Of a stretch of 64,000 bases of DNA, positions 34,640-46,849 are shown in pieces. Each line of letters begins with the position of its first letter. The stretch's first letter is position 1. This stretch comes from Symbiodinium natans (Eukaryota > Sar > Dinophyceae > Suessiales > Symbiodiniaceae): the NCBI GenBank assembly GCA_905221605.1, contig CAJNDS010000291.1:291545-355544 (forward strand), written 5' to 3'. Made by a program: the position numbers and the translations under genes. Under the pieces are notes generated by a model, which had not been told where the DNA came from, ran no database searches, and worked only from the letters and a program-made list of their open reading frames with translations.

Positions 34640-35888
34640 CCGCTTTGCCTGGCGCGCCCCGCCTTCACGGCAGACCCTGGCGGCTGCTTTCTCTAGAGGC
34701 ACGCCACGCGGGCCCAACACGCCCGCAGTGGGGCACGCAGCCCTGTGATCCCCTAAAGCGTCCAAAGTCCCGCCACAGCGACAACGTGCCGGTGTATGGG
34801 GCAACGGGAGGCGCAATCGCCGAAGCAACAGGACGCGCATGCAGTCGGAGGGCATGCGGAACTCCGGGGCGGTAGGAAGCACGGTGAGGGCGCGGGATCC
34901 GCCAGGGCCCGCCTGGGACAGCAGCAGCGCGCGTGAAGCCCGGTCAAGGTCAAAAAGGAGGCTGTCGCACGCTGCGGCATCCAGACAGGCCGTGGCCGCC
35001 CGTTGCCAACCGTGAAGAGGGTCACCAAAGCTGCGAGCCGCCTGGCCCTGGGGGCGGCGGTCATCCAGCAACTGAGGCCAGGACGGCGCATCAAACCCCG
35101 CCTGTCGCAAACAAGACTCCGCGTGCAGCGCCGCAGATACACTTGGCGCAATGCTGCCAGTCCGTGCTTCCGAGCGGGAGGCTTCAGCCTGGCGGAGCAA
35201 GTCCGCCACAATGCCTGGGTGCCGGTCGCGGAGGGTAGGGAGCGTGTCAGCCCAAGAAGCCCAATGCGCCGCGAAGCGCGTGGTCTCGGCGGAGCGAAAG
35301 CCCAGACCGCCCAGCTGCAGCGGAAGCTGAGCCCGGCGAGTGGCATTGACCTCCCACATCGGCGGCCCGTCATTAGCCAGCAACTCCTGCAAGCATGCGA
35401 GGACCGCCTCATCGTGCTGACGGGCGAAGGCTGCAGTGTAGCCGGGCGGGAGAGCGCGGAGTAAGTAATGGCAGCGGGGAGCTGCGCACATGAGGAGCAA
35501 CAACCACGCAACCTGCAGATCCGGGACAGAGAGGAGCTTGGACAAAAGCATCTTGTGGGCATCCAGTTTGGATTGTAGGTGGGCCGCTAGCTACAAACGC
35601 GTGGCTCCCGAGCGGTGTGCCCAGCACCACCATGCCTTGCTGTTCGGGCGGGAGAGTCCAATCGACCACCCACGAGGGCGGGCGGTCCGGGTCAGCAGGC
35701 ACCTCGTCCGCAAAGCCTGCCGGCTCGACGCCCCCTGAATTCCAAACCCTCGTTTTACCCAAGTGCACATCGATGTTGGCATGTGCAGCCAGAGCGTCAC
35801 GCAAGGCCCTGAATGTGGGGGCGGCGCGGTCTGCAGTGGGGCAGGATATGTACGTGTCATGTCCTTGCCTACACGTTTGTGCCGACAC
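34640..35888 (-). pseudogene. non-LTR retrotransposon reverse transcriptase, 5'-truncated and frameshifted
   Basis: The minus strand encodes the thumb and C-terminal half of a LINE-type reverse transcriptase in a form common in dinoflagellate genomes: LRDALAAHANIDVHLGKTRV, VVLGTPLGSHAF, then after a frameshift near 35.54 kb VAWLLLLMCAAPRCHYLLRA, QLPLQLGGLGFRS and CRCGGTLDALGDHRAACP. The segment starts at the catalytic loop, where the expected FxDD reads QGHD, so the first catalytic Asp is lost. Homology stops after ARVCREGGAR near 34.64 kb. It is a dead 3' fragment. Confidence 0.85.
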
Positions 35889-36084
35889 TCAGATTTCGTG
35901 GCTGCTGCTTATGCACTCAGCAGCCACGCAACCCACCCTCGCCCCCTGACGTGCCGGACGTGATGAGCCCGTTTCCATGCGGGCACGATGCTCGTGTGCT
36001 AGCAAACAACGAGCGAAATGTTCTTTGCCACGAGTTATGCTGACGTCACCTTGCCTGGCCTGGCATCTGCTGTTACGTGTGTTG

Positions 36085-36420
36085 CTAAGTGGCCTTCGTT
36101 GCGCCAGCAGTCGAAGAAAGCTGAGGGTGCCCATCTCGGCGTTTGGGGCTAACGATCGTTGTGTTAACGACGATCTGTGCGCCCTGCCAAATGGAACAAA
36201 TGGGGAGGCCGTTGGCCACCACATCGATCCGGCGCCCGTCGGCCGCAGGCACGCGAGCGACCTGTGCGGCGACTCGGGCGCCTGCTTCCCGACAGTTAGG
36301 AGCCGCCACTTGCTCAAGGGGCCAGCTTTCCGGGGAAGCTCACCAACTTGCGCGCATGCGGAGCGGTGGTCCCCATAGACGTCCAAGCCTCCACCACAAC
36401 CAAGTACCACGAGGCGCTGC
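36085..36420 (-). pseudogene. second reverse-transcriptase C-terminal fragment
   Basis: Minus strand reads GGGLDVYGDHRSACAQVGEL (the same DxxGDHRxAC block as at 34.75 kb). After a frameshift it reads CREAGARVAAQVARVPAADG, RRIDVVANGLP and VNTTIVSPKRRDG. This is the tail that is missing from the fragment at 34.64-35.89 kb. Confidence 0.75.
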
Positions 36421-36463
36421 GGACCGGCCTGCTGCAGTTCAGGGTATGTGGCCTACTGGCACT

Positions 36464-36640
36464 CTACTGGCGGCGTTCGGCGGCGGCCAGCGCTGCCCCG
36501 TTTTGCTCGGCAGCTCGGCCTTGCAGCTGCCCGTTGCGGGACAGGGGAGATACCAGTGTCGCATCGCAACACAACGCACGGCCCGAGTGGGTGCCGGCGT
36601 TAGCCACTGTTGTGCCGGGCTTGGATGGCCAGCAAGGGGC
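36464..36640 (-). pseudogene. third reverse-transcriptase C-terminal fragment
   Basis: Minus strand reads CCDATLVSPLSRNGQLQGRA and NGAALAAAERRQ, a copy of the VDTTLVSPL block also seen at 36.14 kb. Three 3' ends therefore lie within 2.2 kb. Confidence 0.6.
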
Positions 36641-37619
36641 GGCGCCGTGCGGAGCGCGTGATTGGAGAGGGGCGACGCGCACAGCAGCAGCGACCAAGCA
36701 CGCTTGCAGGTCCGGGAGGGCGGCGTTCGTTCGCCTATGCTTGGACGCACGCGTCCCCACGCCACACGTGAGGACGTCGAGATCATGCTCCCATTGGACC
36801 ACCTCTCTGCATGAGCCTGCTTGGCGCACATAAAAAACCGGACTGCAAAGCCGGGTTAAACACTGGAGGTGGAGGCGCTGCTCGAGCTAGAGGTAAAACT
36901 GGAACTGGAGCTGTAAAGCTTGATAGGCAAACCCAACGCCGCAACAACGCCAACGTTTCTCGTTCGCCCAACGCCTCCTGGACGGTGGCTGAGGCAGGGT
37001 CATGCCCCAAAGGGGTGGGTGCACCACGGTGTTTGTGGGGAGGGATTCCACTGTGGAGGAAGCGCGTGCGCCGTCCTCTGTATCAAGCTGTTGCAAGGTA
37101 CGGTACGCAATGCTTGCACCAGTGCGGCTGGCACAAAAAAGATGCAGCCCTCCACCCCTCCGTGCTTGCTGCCGGGTAGACACAGATCCACATGCCCGCG
37201 CAGGGGATTCACCACGCAGAATTGGCCAGCAGAGGCAACGAGCCAACTGGTTGCTGAAGAATTCGCTGGGAGGGATTGGCGGCCACAAACCCAGCCGTGA
37301 TGTAACCCACACAAATTGAAGACAAAAAATGGCCGGAGCGAAGCCAAAGGGCAACGCCCTATTGTCCGGAAGTCTACGGAGGCTAGCGAGCCAGGCGCAA
37401 CATTTTACTCTCGGCGGGAGCGGCAAGCGGCGGGACCAATGTTAGAACCTGCTCCTCCTCAGCCCCTATTCGCGTAATGCAGGTGCGTAAGCCATGATGC
37501 GTGGGCCGCTTCCGGACATGGACATTGACATGGACACGGTCATGGACATGGAGATTAACAACGACATTCACATCGACATCGACATGGGCTGCCTAAGGGC
37601 TTTCAGGCCTGACTTGACT
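36641..37619. other. no gene recognised
   Basis: Probably old retrotransposon DNA on the minus strand (an EALGERE stretch at about 36.97 kb), but nothing can be aligned with confidence. Confidence 0.35.
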
Positions 37620-37685
37620 TGACTTGACTTGACATTCACATCGACATCGACATCGACATCGACATTGACGTTGACATTGGCGTTG

Positions 37686-37753
<68 letters not shown>

Positions 37754-37796
37754 ATTGACATTGACATTGACATTAACCGTTACCTTGACATTGAGA
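37620..37796. repeat. (TTGACC)n / (CATTGA)n hexamer array
   Basis: Hexamer repeat shifting from CATCGA through TTGACC (about 14 units) to CATTGA. It yields false Thr-Leu and Val-Lys frames. Confidence 0.95.
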
Positions 37797-38049
37797 TCAG
37801 GCCTGAAAGCCGAGTCGAGTCGAGACCTGATCGCCCGAAGGCGTCCCTTTAGGGTACAGGTGAAACATCTTATAGGCACCTTTTATGCAGATTCCTGCTC
37901 CATCACATCACCGTATTATTGCGGGCTCAGGTAACAGGCTACCAAGCACCACGCCATTATTCTTTGCTCTTACGTATCTCCAGCTGGGGGAATGATTCGC
38001 CGCATGCCCAGCACCCAGATCCATACGCGAGTTCGGAAGGCTGCGGTAC

Positions 38050-38779
38050 TTGTTTTGCTGGAGCAGATCCGCGCCAGACATCCTGAACAAGCTCCCAATC
38101 ATCAGCAAATCAAGAAAAGCCGGTTGTTCGTTTGGCTCACTTGGCGGTTATCGTTGTGTCATCATTGCATTGCAGACGCGAGAGCTCCGCAATCGGCGTT
38201 GTATCGGAACGACGTTGCTCTTGTCAACGACAAACGGTCGGACAAAGGCATTGTTGGCAGAAGCCACCCTCCGGATCTCCTAGCGCAATTTTAAAACCAG
38301 TTGGAGCTCCGGAAGTTGCAGCATGCAGCGTTTTCCTCCCTGATGCCTCAGCTTGGTTGTCCAAGCTCGTGCTGCTGCCACAACGTATGCAGACGAAGCC
38401 AAGGCTGCGAGGGACAGAGGGGCCGCGCTGTTCAAGGGAGAGTTGCACGTCTCTGGCTGGAAACGGCTGATGTTCCCTCCGATCAAACTCCCGTGCGTCA
38501 CCAAAATCAGCGGACCCAGCGAGACCATGACAGAGACACATCAAGCTCCACACCACTGGCCGCCCTGACGTCCGCAAAGTTATCCAAGCCGTTGGGATCC
38601 TGGTGCCATACGCAAAAAAACCCCTGGGCAAGCTGCAAGGAGATGTAACCTCTGTGGCAATTGCCGCTGTAGCTTCGGGGTCCGCACCTCCTGGTGCAGG
38701 AGGACGGTGCCCGGAAGCAACAGCCAGGGTATGCCGCCAGTGGCGCACTGAGATGGGCTTGCTGGAAGCAAGCTTTTGA
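38050..38779 (+). pseudogene. coding-like region with frame changes, unidentified
   Basis: Plus strand. One frame reads GCSFGSLGGYRCVIIALQTR and ALLAEATLRIS. The next reads ACSVFLPDASAWLSKLV, continuing one frame over as VQARAAATTYADEAKAARDR and GELHVSGWKRLMFPPIKLP. Then it reads RPDVRKVIQAVGILVPYAKK, PLGKLQGDVTSVAIAAVASG and ends RTEMGLLEASF and stop at 38779. The frames interlock without large gaps, which suggests a gene with two or three frameshifts or very short introns. No family recognised. Confidence 0.4.
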
Positions 38780-38821
38780 TCCTCGAACATGAGACACACG
38801 TGCAAGGGGTTGTGAGTGAAT

Positions 38822-38965
38822 GGGTGAATGACTGAGTGGGTGAGTGAGTGAGTGAGTGAGTGAATGAGTGCGTGTGTGCGTGTGTGCGCGAGTGATTGAA
38901 GGAGTCAGTCAGTCAGTCAGTCAGTGAGTGAGTGAGTGAGTGAATGAGTGAGTGAGTGAGTGAGC
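38822..38965. repeat. (GTGA)n / (GTCA)n array
   Basis: Tetranucleotide array of GTGA with AATGA, GTGTGC and GTCA variants. Confidence 0.95.
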
Positions 38966-38989
38966 ATGTTTGCCGCCGAGCGATTGCAG

Positions 38990-39335
38990 ACGTTCCCATG
39001 CTTGGCAAGATTTTAACATAAACAGTTGGACATGGAATGATTTTCGATTGCAACAGGGGTGGACCACCTTTGTGCATGGTCGAAGTGATGGTGACTTCAA
39101 CTCGCACAGTGGCAAACTGGCAAGTCCACGCATCATGTTGGATTTTTTGCACGCTGTTGTTCAGAAAACGAATGTGCAACGAAAATGCTATGTTCTTGTG
39201 CTGATGATTTGGAAGCCCTGTTTGAGGGCAACCTGCTTGAACCATGTACTCCGGACGATTTGATCTTCAGCACGCAATTCGTCGCTTGAAAACGTGCAAA
39301 GCGGCAGGTGACCATGGTTTGTTGAATTGTTGATA
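38990..39335 (+). pseudogene. possible non-LTR retrotransposon fragment, endonuclease to reverse transcriptase
   Basis: Plus strand shows FNSHSGKLASPRIMLDF at about 39090 and, in the next frame, DLQHAIRRLKTCKAAGDHGL at 39258-39320. The latter resembles the conserved RRLKxGKAxGxDGL block at the start of LINE reverse transcriptases. Stops and frame changes show it is dead. Confidence 0.45.
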
Positions 39336-40389
39336 CTGCCTGGCGATTCCAAATTGCCTGCAAATGTTCTGGCCGTAATGCCGTAGTCGGGACTAGACTG
39401 CGCGGCACGTTCCTGAGAGGCGCTGAAAATGAATCCTTTCCTTGCGGAAAGCTTGCAAAGCCATACGCACGTAACCGCGGCATCGAAACAACGTCCCCCA
39501 AGAGTCCCAAAAGCTTCACAACAAAAGGCGCCTTTGAACTTCTCGGACCAAACCCACGGAGAAGAGGGGGCGCATGTTGGTGCAGCCACAGAGCTCCGCA
39601 AGCAACAGACGTCAGAGTCTGGAAAATTTCGCGGCTCAGCCGAATGGGGCTGTGCAGGTACGACTGCCACAGTTTTCGTTCGCCAAATTGCGTCGCAAGT
39701 GACGACACGATAAACCAACCCCAACTCCCGCGCGCGGGCCAACACGACAAACCAACCCCGACTCCCGCGCATGGGCCAACTCAAGACACGAATCTTCCAG
39801 CCCAACCGCAGATGCCGACTTGTGACATTGCCAAATATCAACCCTGACGCGTGCGTTCTCGCAGACTTGTGGGACGTCACAAAGATGCCAGGCGGGCAAG
39901 GTACTATGCGAGATCGCAGCAGCATCGCCTGGACGGAAACTTTCGAGCAGCCGGACCTTACACCATCAAACCGCACGTCCCGGCAAACGTACATCGGTCA
40001 AGCCAGGTCACGGATCCTTCTACCCCTGGCTGCAACCTGTTTGCGACCTGTTTTCAACCAGCTTGCAACCTGTTTCCAAAGCTACCTATGACCTCCTATG
40101 ACCATACACCGGCCTGACTCAAACTCCAGACTCCAAATTCTTGTGCATCAGAAAGAAGGAAAGAAAGACAATAAGCACTGTTGTGCATACTCAACACAGT
40201 TCTTGGAAATTCCACTGCCCACATGCTTGCATCAAAGGGATATTGGCACTACTTTCGTTTCCTCTGAGGCTACCGCTAGCAGGGCAAGCACCTTTGGCAG
40301 TATTCAGGTGCATTCACGCATCTGCAAGTTGGGACAATAGCTGTCACGGACTACTTCTACAAGATCCATCATAACGGTTGCTAAGGCGA
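39336..40389. other. no gene recognised
   Basis: Overlapping frames at 39133-39994 on the minus strand lack motifs. CCAACCCCRACTCCCGCGC is repeated at 39717 and 39750. Repeats reading TGCAACCTGTTTGCGACC lie at 40030-40080. Confidence 0.4.
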
Positions 40390-40856
40390 TCACCAAGGCT
40401 TGCTTGGCATTGTTGTGCCCCACAATGCGAGCATCCAGCCCTTCCAAAACCATGCATTAGAGGTCCACAAGCACTTGGTCATGCTGAGCCCCCGCACGTC
40501 CGCGTAATCGCTGTACCCCAGCGGCAACAGCAGCGACCTTGCGAAGAGACAAGTATCCGCAATCCTCGGCACTCATGTGCCTTCCTGATATGCTGCAAGA
40601 CCTAACCCGAGGTTTCGGTCGTCATTATTGTCATTCCGCGGCGCGAAAGCTTCGAAACTCGCCCGTCAAGATATCCCACGTCGATAGAAACGAATGAAAA
40701 GAAAAGTTGCTCCATGAAGGGGCCTGCGAAGACAAAGCGCGTGAATGAGAGTGGCATCGGAACGCTTGGGCCTTGGAGGGCCGGCAAATAAGCCAACCAG
40801 AGGACTAAAAGATAAGGGTTTGGGGCTTCGGGTTTCCGTGGGAGTAAAAAGGACAA
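40390..40856 (-). CDS. coding-like stretch, unidentified
   Basis: Minus strand reads YLLVLWLAYLPALQGPSVPM, FAGPFMEQLFFSFVSIDVGY and, in a second frame, YSDYADVRGLSMTKCLWTSN. The stretch is hydrophobic and Trp-rich. It could be exons of a membrane protein or a retrotransposon scrap. Confidence 0.25.
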
Positions 40857-41829
40857 GCTATAGTATGGGCTATGAGTTGTTCTTGAGGTAGCGTTTTGAA
40901 AAAAACAAAAAAAAAAAAGGAGTATTTAAAACAAAAACAGCAGGCTGCAAGCGTGCGCCGCGTCGTACAGTTTAGGATTTTTGGACTCAGCAGGCTGCAA
41001 TGGAAGCTCCGCACCTCTGGTTTATCCAAGGGTTGCGCCAACCTCACCGAACGCATGCGCATGGCCAAAACCAGAACATGTCGAGCATCAGTGTGGTCGT
41101 TCGCTCTAACGGTCAACTGCTTGAGCTTCCCGATTGCTAGATGCTCACATGGACAATCTTGCTTTGATCCAGCGGGGCTTAACTTGCGAAAGCCTTTTTG
41201 GGAGGGGGAATACGATATTCAATTCTTCGTGGGTGCACTTGGGCCGAAACGCCACGGCTCAGGTTGCTGAACTCGTGCTTTCTGCACGCTGCCCGCGGCC
41301 CGCTGGATGGGGTTTACATAGTATGCAGGGCCTTGGGACCTTGTCTGCATATTACATATTATCTTGAAAGAAAAGAGGATCATATCGGCATATCGTACGG
41401 AACCGGTCGGGCAAAATATGCGCGATTGCAAACCAAGAACGAAAGTGATGGAGGGCACAACATGTCGCGAGAACTTCCACCCACACGCTTTGGCCCCAAA
41501 AGCGCATTGCTACACCTTAATGACCAGGAGGGTCACCGCCGACCCCGTTTGGCTTGGATACTTTTGTTAGAGGGTGTTTCCAAGCTGCTTGTGTGATCGT
41601 GGACGCCCCCGTTTGTGGGCACAGACCAATGTAGGGTGTGACGAACTCCGTTTCGTAGTCTCACGGTAGAAAAGTTGCGTTTGCTTTCATGACCCTTCAG
41701 GATGGGCAATGGAGTGAGGTGGTTGTTCCCGTTTGAACGTAAAAATCGCCAAGCTGCGTGAAATCCTTTGGGGACGAATATCTATAGATTTAGGAGGCAT
41801 GTGCTGGGCACAGATGTCGTGTGTTTATC
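40857..41829. other. no gene recognised
   Basis: Starts with an A-rich run (40900-40940). A plus frame at 41134-41367 (MLDAHMDNLALIQRGLTC) is short and unrecognised. Confidence 0.35.
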
Positions 41830-42290
41830 ACGCGGTGCAGAACTGAGAGCCCTGATAAGAAAAGATTGTGGAGCGGAGAGCAGCGGCTAGCACAACGTAA
41901 TCATGGGCTGTCCATTGGTCTACATCCTCAAAAATGGTTTCGACTCCTTCTTTGAAGTTGCTGGCATGCGAAATGGGAACTCCAAAAAAGTTTGTGGAGA
42001 AGCACACAGAGAAAGCGTGACGACTGCATACCCGAGGTCATCATCGTCAATAAGGACACGTTTACTGACCACCGCGGGGCCGATGTGCTGCTGGGAGGGC
42101 TCCATTGACGAGTCGAAACGGGATGTAAAATCGCACACGAGGAAGATATGTGAAAAATCATCTTTGCTCAGGAAGGTAGCTTGCAGCTCGCTCCAAAGTC
42201 GTCTTTTGGGCTCTCTGTTCTCAGCAACATCAGTAATTGAATAGGAGCGTACGCAGGCGGAGTGTGGTGTGAGTGAAGTAACATATGGAA
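41830..42290 (-). pseudogene. AP-endonuclease-like domain of a non-LTR retrotransposon, decayed
   Basis: Minus strand reads RRLWSELQATFLSKDDFSHI and FLVCDFTSRFDSSMEPSQQH, where retrotransposon endonucleases have LVGDFN. It then reads IGPAVVSKRVLIDDDDLGYA and, after a frame change near 41.93 kb, FEDVDQWTAHDYVVLAAALR, equivalent to the later DY motif. A stop follows at 41833. Loss of GDFN and the frameshift make it inactive. Confidence 0.5.
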
Positions 42291-43850
42291 AATAGTCGGG
42301 AAAACCACTGCAATTGAACACAAGCATTGAAATACAATGAATCCATTTAAGCCATGTAGTGATACGGAACTGCTTTGAAACGAAACTCCTTTTCTTTACA
42401 AAGGGCTTGCCAACGGTCAGCATACACATGAAAGTGAAACATGTTGTTTATCCCAGTGGTCTTTTTCTTGGCCCCAGCATGTCTTTTCTTGACCCTGCCA
42501 TCTTGTTTTGTTTGGAAACGGGGCCGGGAAAACTTTAATCTTGTTTCAACCACAGTTCGGGGCCAAGAAAATGACAGGCTCGCTCAGGGTTTCTTTTTGT
42601 TCTTAACCCTCAGAATGTTTTTTTCTTCACCCCCCCAGCCTTTTCATCTTTAAACATCTCTTTTACGGCTCCGATCTTTTTCTCAACCCGGTAACCGGGG
42701 TTCAAAAGAAGATCTTTGGTTTTTTTCAGCTCCCATTGAAAATCTGTTTCCAAACCCCAAAATGTATTTGTTCCAAGTTCCAACCCCAAATCATTTTCAT
42801 ACCACCAACTATCCTTTATGCGACTACGCAGAAAGTGTACGGGCAAAATAGTATAATCATATGCCCGTACTAGTATTCAAACATCCAACAAACTAGAATA
42901 AAATCTTTTTCGCTGGTGAACCGAAGATAGGAAGCGAGCCCGGATGCATTAGTAGAAAGCCCAAAAGAAGATGTCATTGAGGCAGTTTCCTTTGCACGAA
43001 GTGAATTAATCCTTTGGGCCGCATAGCGTGCCACATGTGCGCCGTCATCATCATGAGTGAGCAAAAGACCACTGTTCATAGAGTTCTTTGGTCACAAGTT
43101 AATATTCATTTCACGCACATGGCCGAGCGCACGTGGACAGCGCGCACGCACAACCACGAAACTCACTTCTCTCTCTGCCTTGCCACGGTTGGGCACACTC
43201 AAACAATTCCATGCTTTTCCACATGTTTTCATCTCCGACTCTTGCACCAACAATTGCGGTACGTGAACGATTTTGTTCCCACTTCGCTTGGGTCGTATGT
43301 GATGTACTTGTCCCAGTCATATCTCGCTGGACATCCATTTGCCAGAAAAAACCAGCCTTCATTCCACTTGCTTTTCCAACTATCTTTCAGCGATTCTTCA
43401 CTTCGAGTTTCGGGTTTTTAGCTTTTCACCGTCTTGCTGTCCTTCAGCTGCTCTGTATATCCTCATCTCTGTGACGGTCGAATTCTTGTGGAATCGGATA
43501 GGTGTCTTCTCTAAGTCAATTCCCCAGCCACATTTCCATAACTTTCCAACGGCAAACAACGGTTGTGTCACTTCTCCAGAGTCTAACCGGTCGTCAAGGA
43601 CAAATCACGGACCCGCATTGGCAAAGGGACGGGACAGGTCAAACCCCAAGGAGAGGAAAGACGTGCGTATGCCCCATGGTGGTCAGCCAGTGGGGACTTA
43701 ACAGAAAGAACAATCAAGGCAAGACCGGCCCAGGGCACTCCATGGTGGTCAGCCAGTGGAGCAGCCCCGAGCGGAAGGTTGGTGCACGTTCGTATCTTTT
43801 CTGTTAGTGCGCTTGCAATTTTCTTGCCAAGCTAAATCAAAATTCCTCTT
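42291..43850. other. no gene recognised
   Basis: Moderately AT-rich. Open frames up to 135 codons (43014-43421) have no motif. CCATGGTGGTCAGCCAGTGG is repeated at 43674 and 43741. Confidence 0.4.
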
Positions 43851-43854
43851 AGGG

Positions 43855-44075
43855 ACGGAGTTGAAGGACTTTGGGCACAAAGCAAAGAAGGTTCAAAAGG
43901 CTTTAACGGGGTTTCAAGGCTTGAGGGGCTTGAAGGGAGGCTTTAAGCTTCTTGAAACGGGAAATCAAGGAGGCTTTAAAGGGAGGCTTTAAAGAGGTTT
44001 TCAAAGGGGGCTTAAAGGGAGACTTCAAGGGTGTTAAAGGGGGTTAAGGGGGATTAAAGGCTTTGACCCTTTGCC
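43855..44075. repeat. degenerate GGCTTTAAAGG repeat
   Basis: Loose repetition of GGCTTTAA and AAGGGAGGCTTTAAAG motifs on the plus strand. Confidence 0.7.
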
Positions 44076-45430
44076 TCTCCCCGAAGAGACTCCCTTTGCA
44101 GGCCCTCCCTTCAACCGTAAATGGTTGGTTGGTTACTTGATTTGTCCTTTGATGCTAGTTAAGTTTTTTCTCTCAAAAAAGGCTTGAGCTTCAGCAGTAC
44201 TTGCAATCAGCACTGAAAAAAAACATTTCCAAGGTACGACGAAGTTGGCAAGTTAAAAACAGTCTTCCAAGGTAGAATTTCCGAACTGCAGCGAAGTCCA
44301 GGATTTAAGTTCCATTGGTAGAAAAGAACACCATTTGAGTTGTGCATCAAACTGTAGGAGAAAGTTCAAGACGTGGCTTTGCTTCTTTGTAAGTCTTCAT
44401 TTTTGGTTGCTGTGGAGAGCTGGGGGTCAGGCACACGCGGAGGTGGCCCCATGCGGGGCTTTGCTCTGGGTCCAAGGCGTGGGACGTTTCGGACAAGCCG
44501 CTTTAGGTGCTGGAGGAAAGTTCCTTGGGCCCTTTCTGCAAATATGCAGCCCAAAACCGACAGGATGTGGACGCTTTCCTCACGTGTGGTAAGTTATCGC
44601 CACGGAGAAATGCCCTTGGGGCCGTCGCTAGCTTGTTACGGTCAAGGAAGAGGCTTCCAATGCCATTTTAGTTGGGGCCAACAGGGTTGCAGGATGGCTA
44701 AAGAAGATCCTTCTGGAACTTTCAGCAAGGTATACTGGAATCAATCACTACTTTTCCATATTAAGAGAAGAATTAGAACAAAAAAAAATCAAAGGCCGAA
44801 TAAAACTTAAAAAGGCAGGAGCCTGACTATCGATGATGACCTTGGTTCGAGCCGAATGACGTCGCACCAGTAGCTACATAATGGTGATTTTGAAGATCTG
44901 AAGTGTCGCAATTTGCGTCCCCGCATGCTTAAATTCTGCCTGCATGCGTGGTGGATCCAGACCGTCACGCTGTTTTGAGAATGAGGAAGTCTGTTACCCT
45001 GGCTTCTTGCACTCTCTTTGCAGTGCACGTTCGTATTTTTCGCAAACCACCAAGAACACCACGCAACCACCCAAAAAACAAGAAAACAGAAGCCACAAAC
45101 CAAGTAAAGGCGCCGAACTACTAGGAAACCCCACGCACTCAGTACTCAAAGTCGTCGTTGAAGTCCCGGTGCAATACAGCACTTGGGTTTTTTGCCTGAC
45201 GGCAAAATGGGGGTGCGAAGCACTCTCTGCTTGGCATCAAATCAGGGGGCCACATGGATTACATGGCCCCATTACCTACGACGGAGCTAAGTATGGCCGA
45301 AATTTCGGGCGCGGCATGGTGTTCTAGGGCCATAGGGCCATAGGGCCAGATTAACAAACCTGTCGGCAGTCTCATCAAGAGTCTCATATTGCCCAGCAGC
45401 GTCAGCAGATCCTCAGCAGAAGATCATCAG
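44076..45430. other. no gene recognised
   Basis: Short frames on both strands with no motif. GGCCATAGGGCCATAGGGCC lies at 45330. Confidence 0.4.
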
Positions 45431-45435
45431 CAGCA

Positions 45436-45535
45436 TCATCATCATCATCATCATCATCATACCATCATCATCATCATCATCATCATCATCATATCAGATC
45501 ATAGCATATCATATATCATCACATCGTGTCATTGT

Positions 45536-45584
<49 letters not shown>

Positions 45585-45592
45585 ATCATCGT
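45436..45592. repeat. (ATC)n arrays
   Basis: Two ATC arrays split by a degenerate ATATC segment, followed to 45850 by scattered ATC and TCATGA motifs. False poly-His, poly-Ile and poly-Asp frames result. Confidence 0.97.
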
Positions 45593-45754
45593 CGTCATCA
45601 TCATCCTGCCAGGTCCTGAGTCCTGAGCCCTGGCATCTTGGCAGTCCGGCTTCCCGGCACGCGGTCCTGGCCTGGCATTGCCGCCGCATTGCCTGGCATT
45701 GGCATCAATCATAATCGCATCATCGCATCGCATCATGAATCATTATGCATTGTG

Positions 45755-45875
45755 AAGTATGAATCATCAATCATCAGTCATCAATCATTCATTCAGTCAT
45801 GACTCATGACATGAGATCATGATGAGCCACGAGTCATGAGTCATGAGTCATGAGATCATCATGAATCAGGAACCA
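45755..45875. repeat. TCATGA/ATGAGTC palindromic repeats
   Basis: Dense self-complementary TCATGA and GAGTCATGAGTCATGA motifs; they recur at 46733-46795 in front of the second copy of the downstream duplication. Confidence 0.8.
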
Positions 45876-45959
45876 TGAATCAGTCACAGTCACAGCCACA
45901 GTCACGGCAGTCACGTGAGTCATTGCGGCCGCCGCAACCCATCGGCCACAAACACGGGT

Positions 45960-46620
45960 CATGAACAATGAAAAACTGCCTTGGTTTCCTTTCAGCTTTG
46001 TTCGCGTCGAATCCAGCCAAGACTTCAAACTCAGCCCATCTTTCTTTTCTGCTGTTTGGCTTGACGTGCATTTTTTCCTGTTTGCAGAAAAGGCTGAAAC
46101 AAAACCACCAGCAATGAAACAGGACTTCAAAGAACTTGGTCTGTGTTTTTCAGCTGTCCTGGCTTGACACATGCAGGCCACACCATACTTGAGATGCAAA
46201 TTGGAGATGCTTTTTTGCTACGTTTTTTAAAGCAAATTGTTTTTAAAATTTCAAACATGAAAAAACGTTTAAAACACAGAAAAAAACTGGTTTCGAAGCA
46301 TTTCAAAGTCTGCAATATGAATAATAATTTTGGAATGCCTTGTTTAGAAACAAAATCGCTCTGAACAAACTTGCCTGAAAAACAAAATCAAAAAAAACGT
46401 TAATTAATTTTTGTTCAATTTTTCCTTGTTTGAGAAACATTGTCAACGAAATGAACAAGATGATCCATACTAACTTTTTGAAACTGAGCCAACCGGCTTG
46501 CTTTGGATCAAAATTTAACATATTGAAAATCTTAAAAAACATTAGAAAAAACGCGGCGTTCAAAAAAAACAGAATGTATTTTGTGGAAGTCATAAGTCAT
46601 TTTTTTCCTCCACTGCTTCT
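45960..46620. repeat. AT-rich direct duplication, copy 1
   Basis: Shares blocks in the same order with 46850-47480: AGACTTCAAACTCAGCCCA, TTGACGTGCATTTTT, GTGTTTTTCAGCTGTC, TGGCTTGACACATGCA, GAAACATTGTCAACGAAATG and AACCGGCTTGCTTTGGATCA. Copies differ by many substitutions and indels, so the duplication is old. Confidence 0.9.
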
Positions 46621-46849
46621 TCGACGCAACAGCGCCCCAGTAAGCTAGAGCAATGAGATTCAAAGAGGGATGAGACGGCGCACCTACCATCAAACCAACA
46701 TCAAACGAAAGTGCAAAGACATGGGAGTCATAAGTTATGAGTCATAAGTCATGTCATAGTCATGAGTCATAAGTCATTGAGTCATGACTCATGTCCACGG
46801 CCACCACCACCCACGCGTCGCCGTCGCGGTCTGCAATTGGGTCGTCGCA

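Noticed and set aside
45389-45736. Poly-His and poly-Asp frames
   Set aside because: They are translations of the ATC array.
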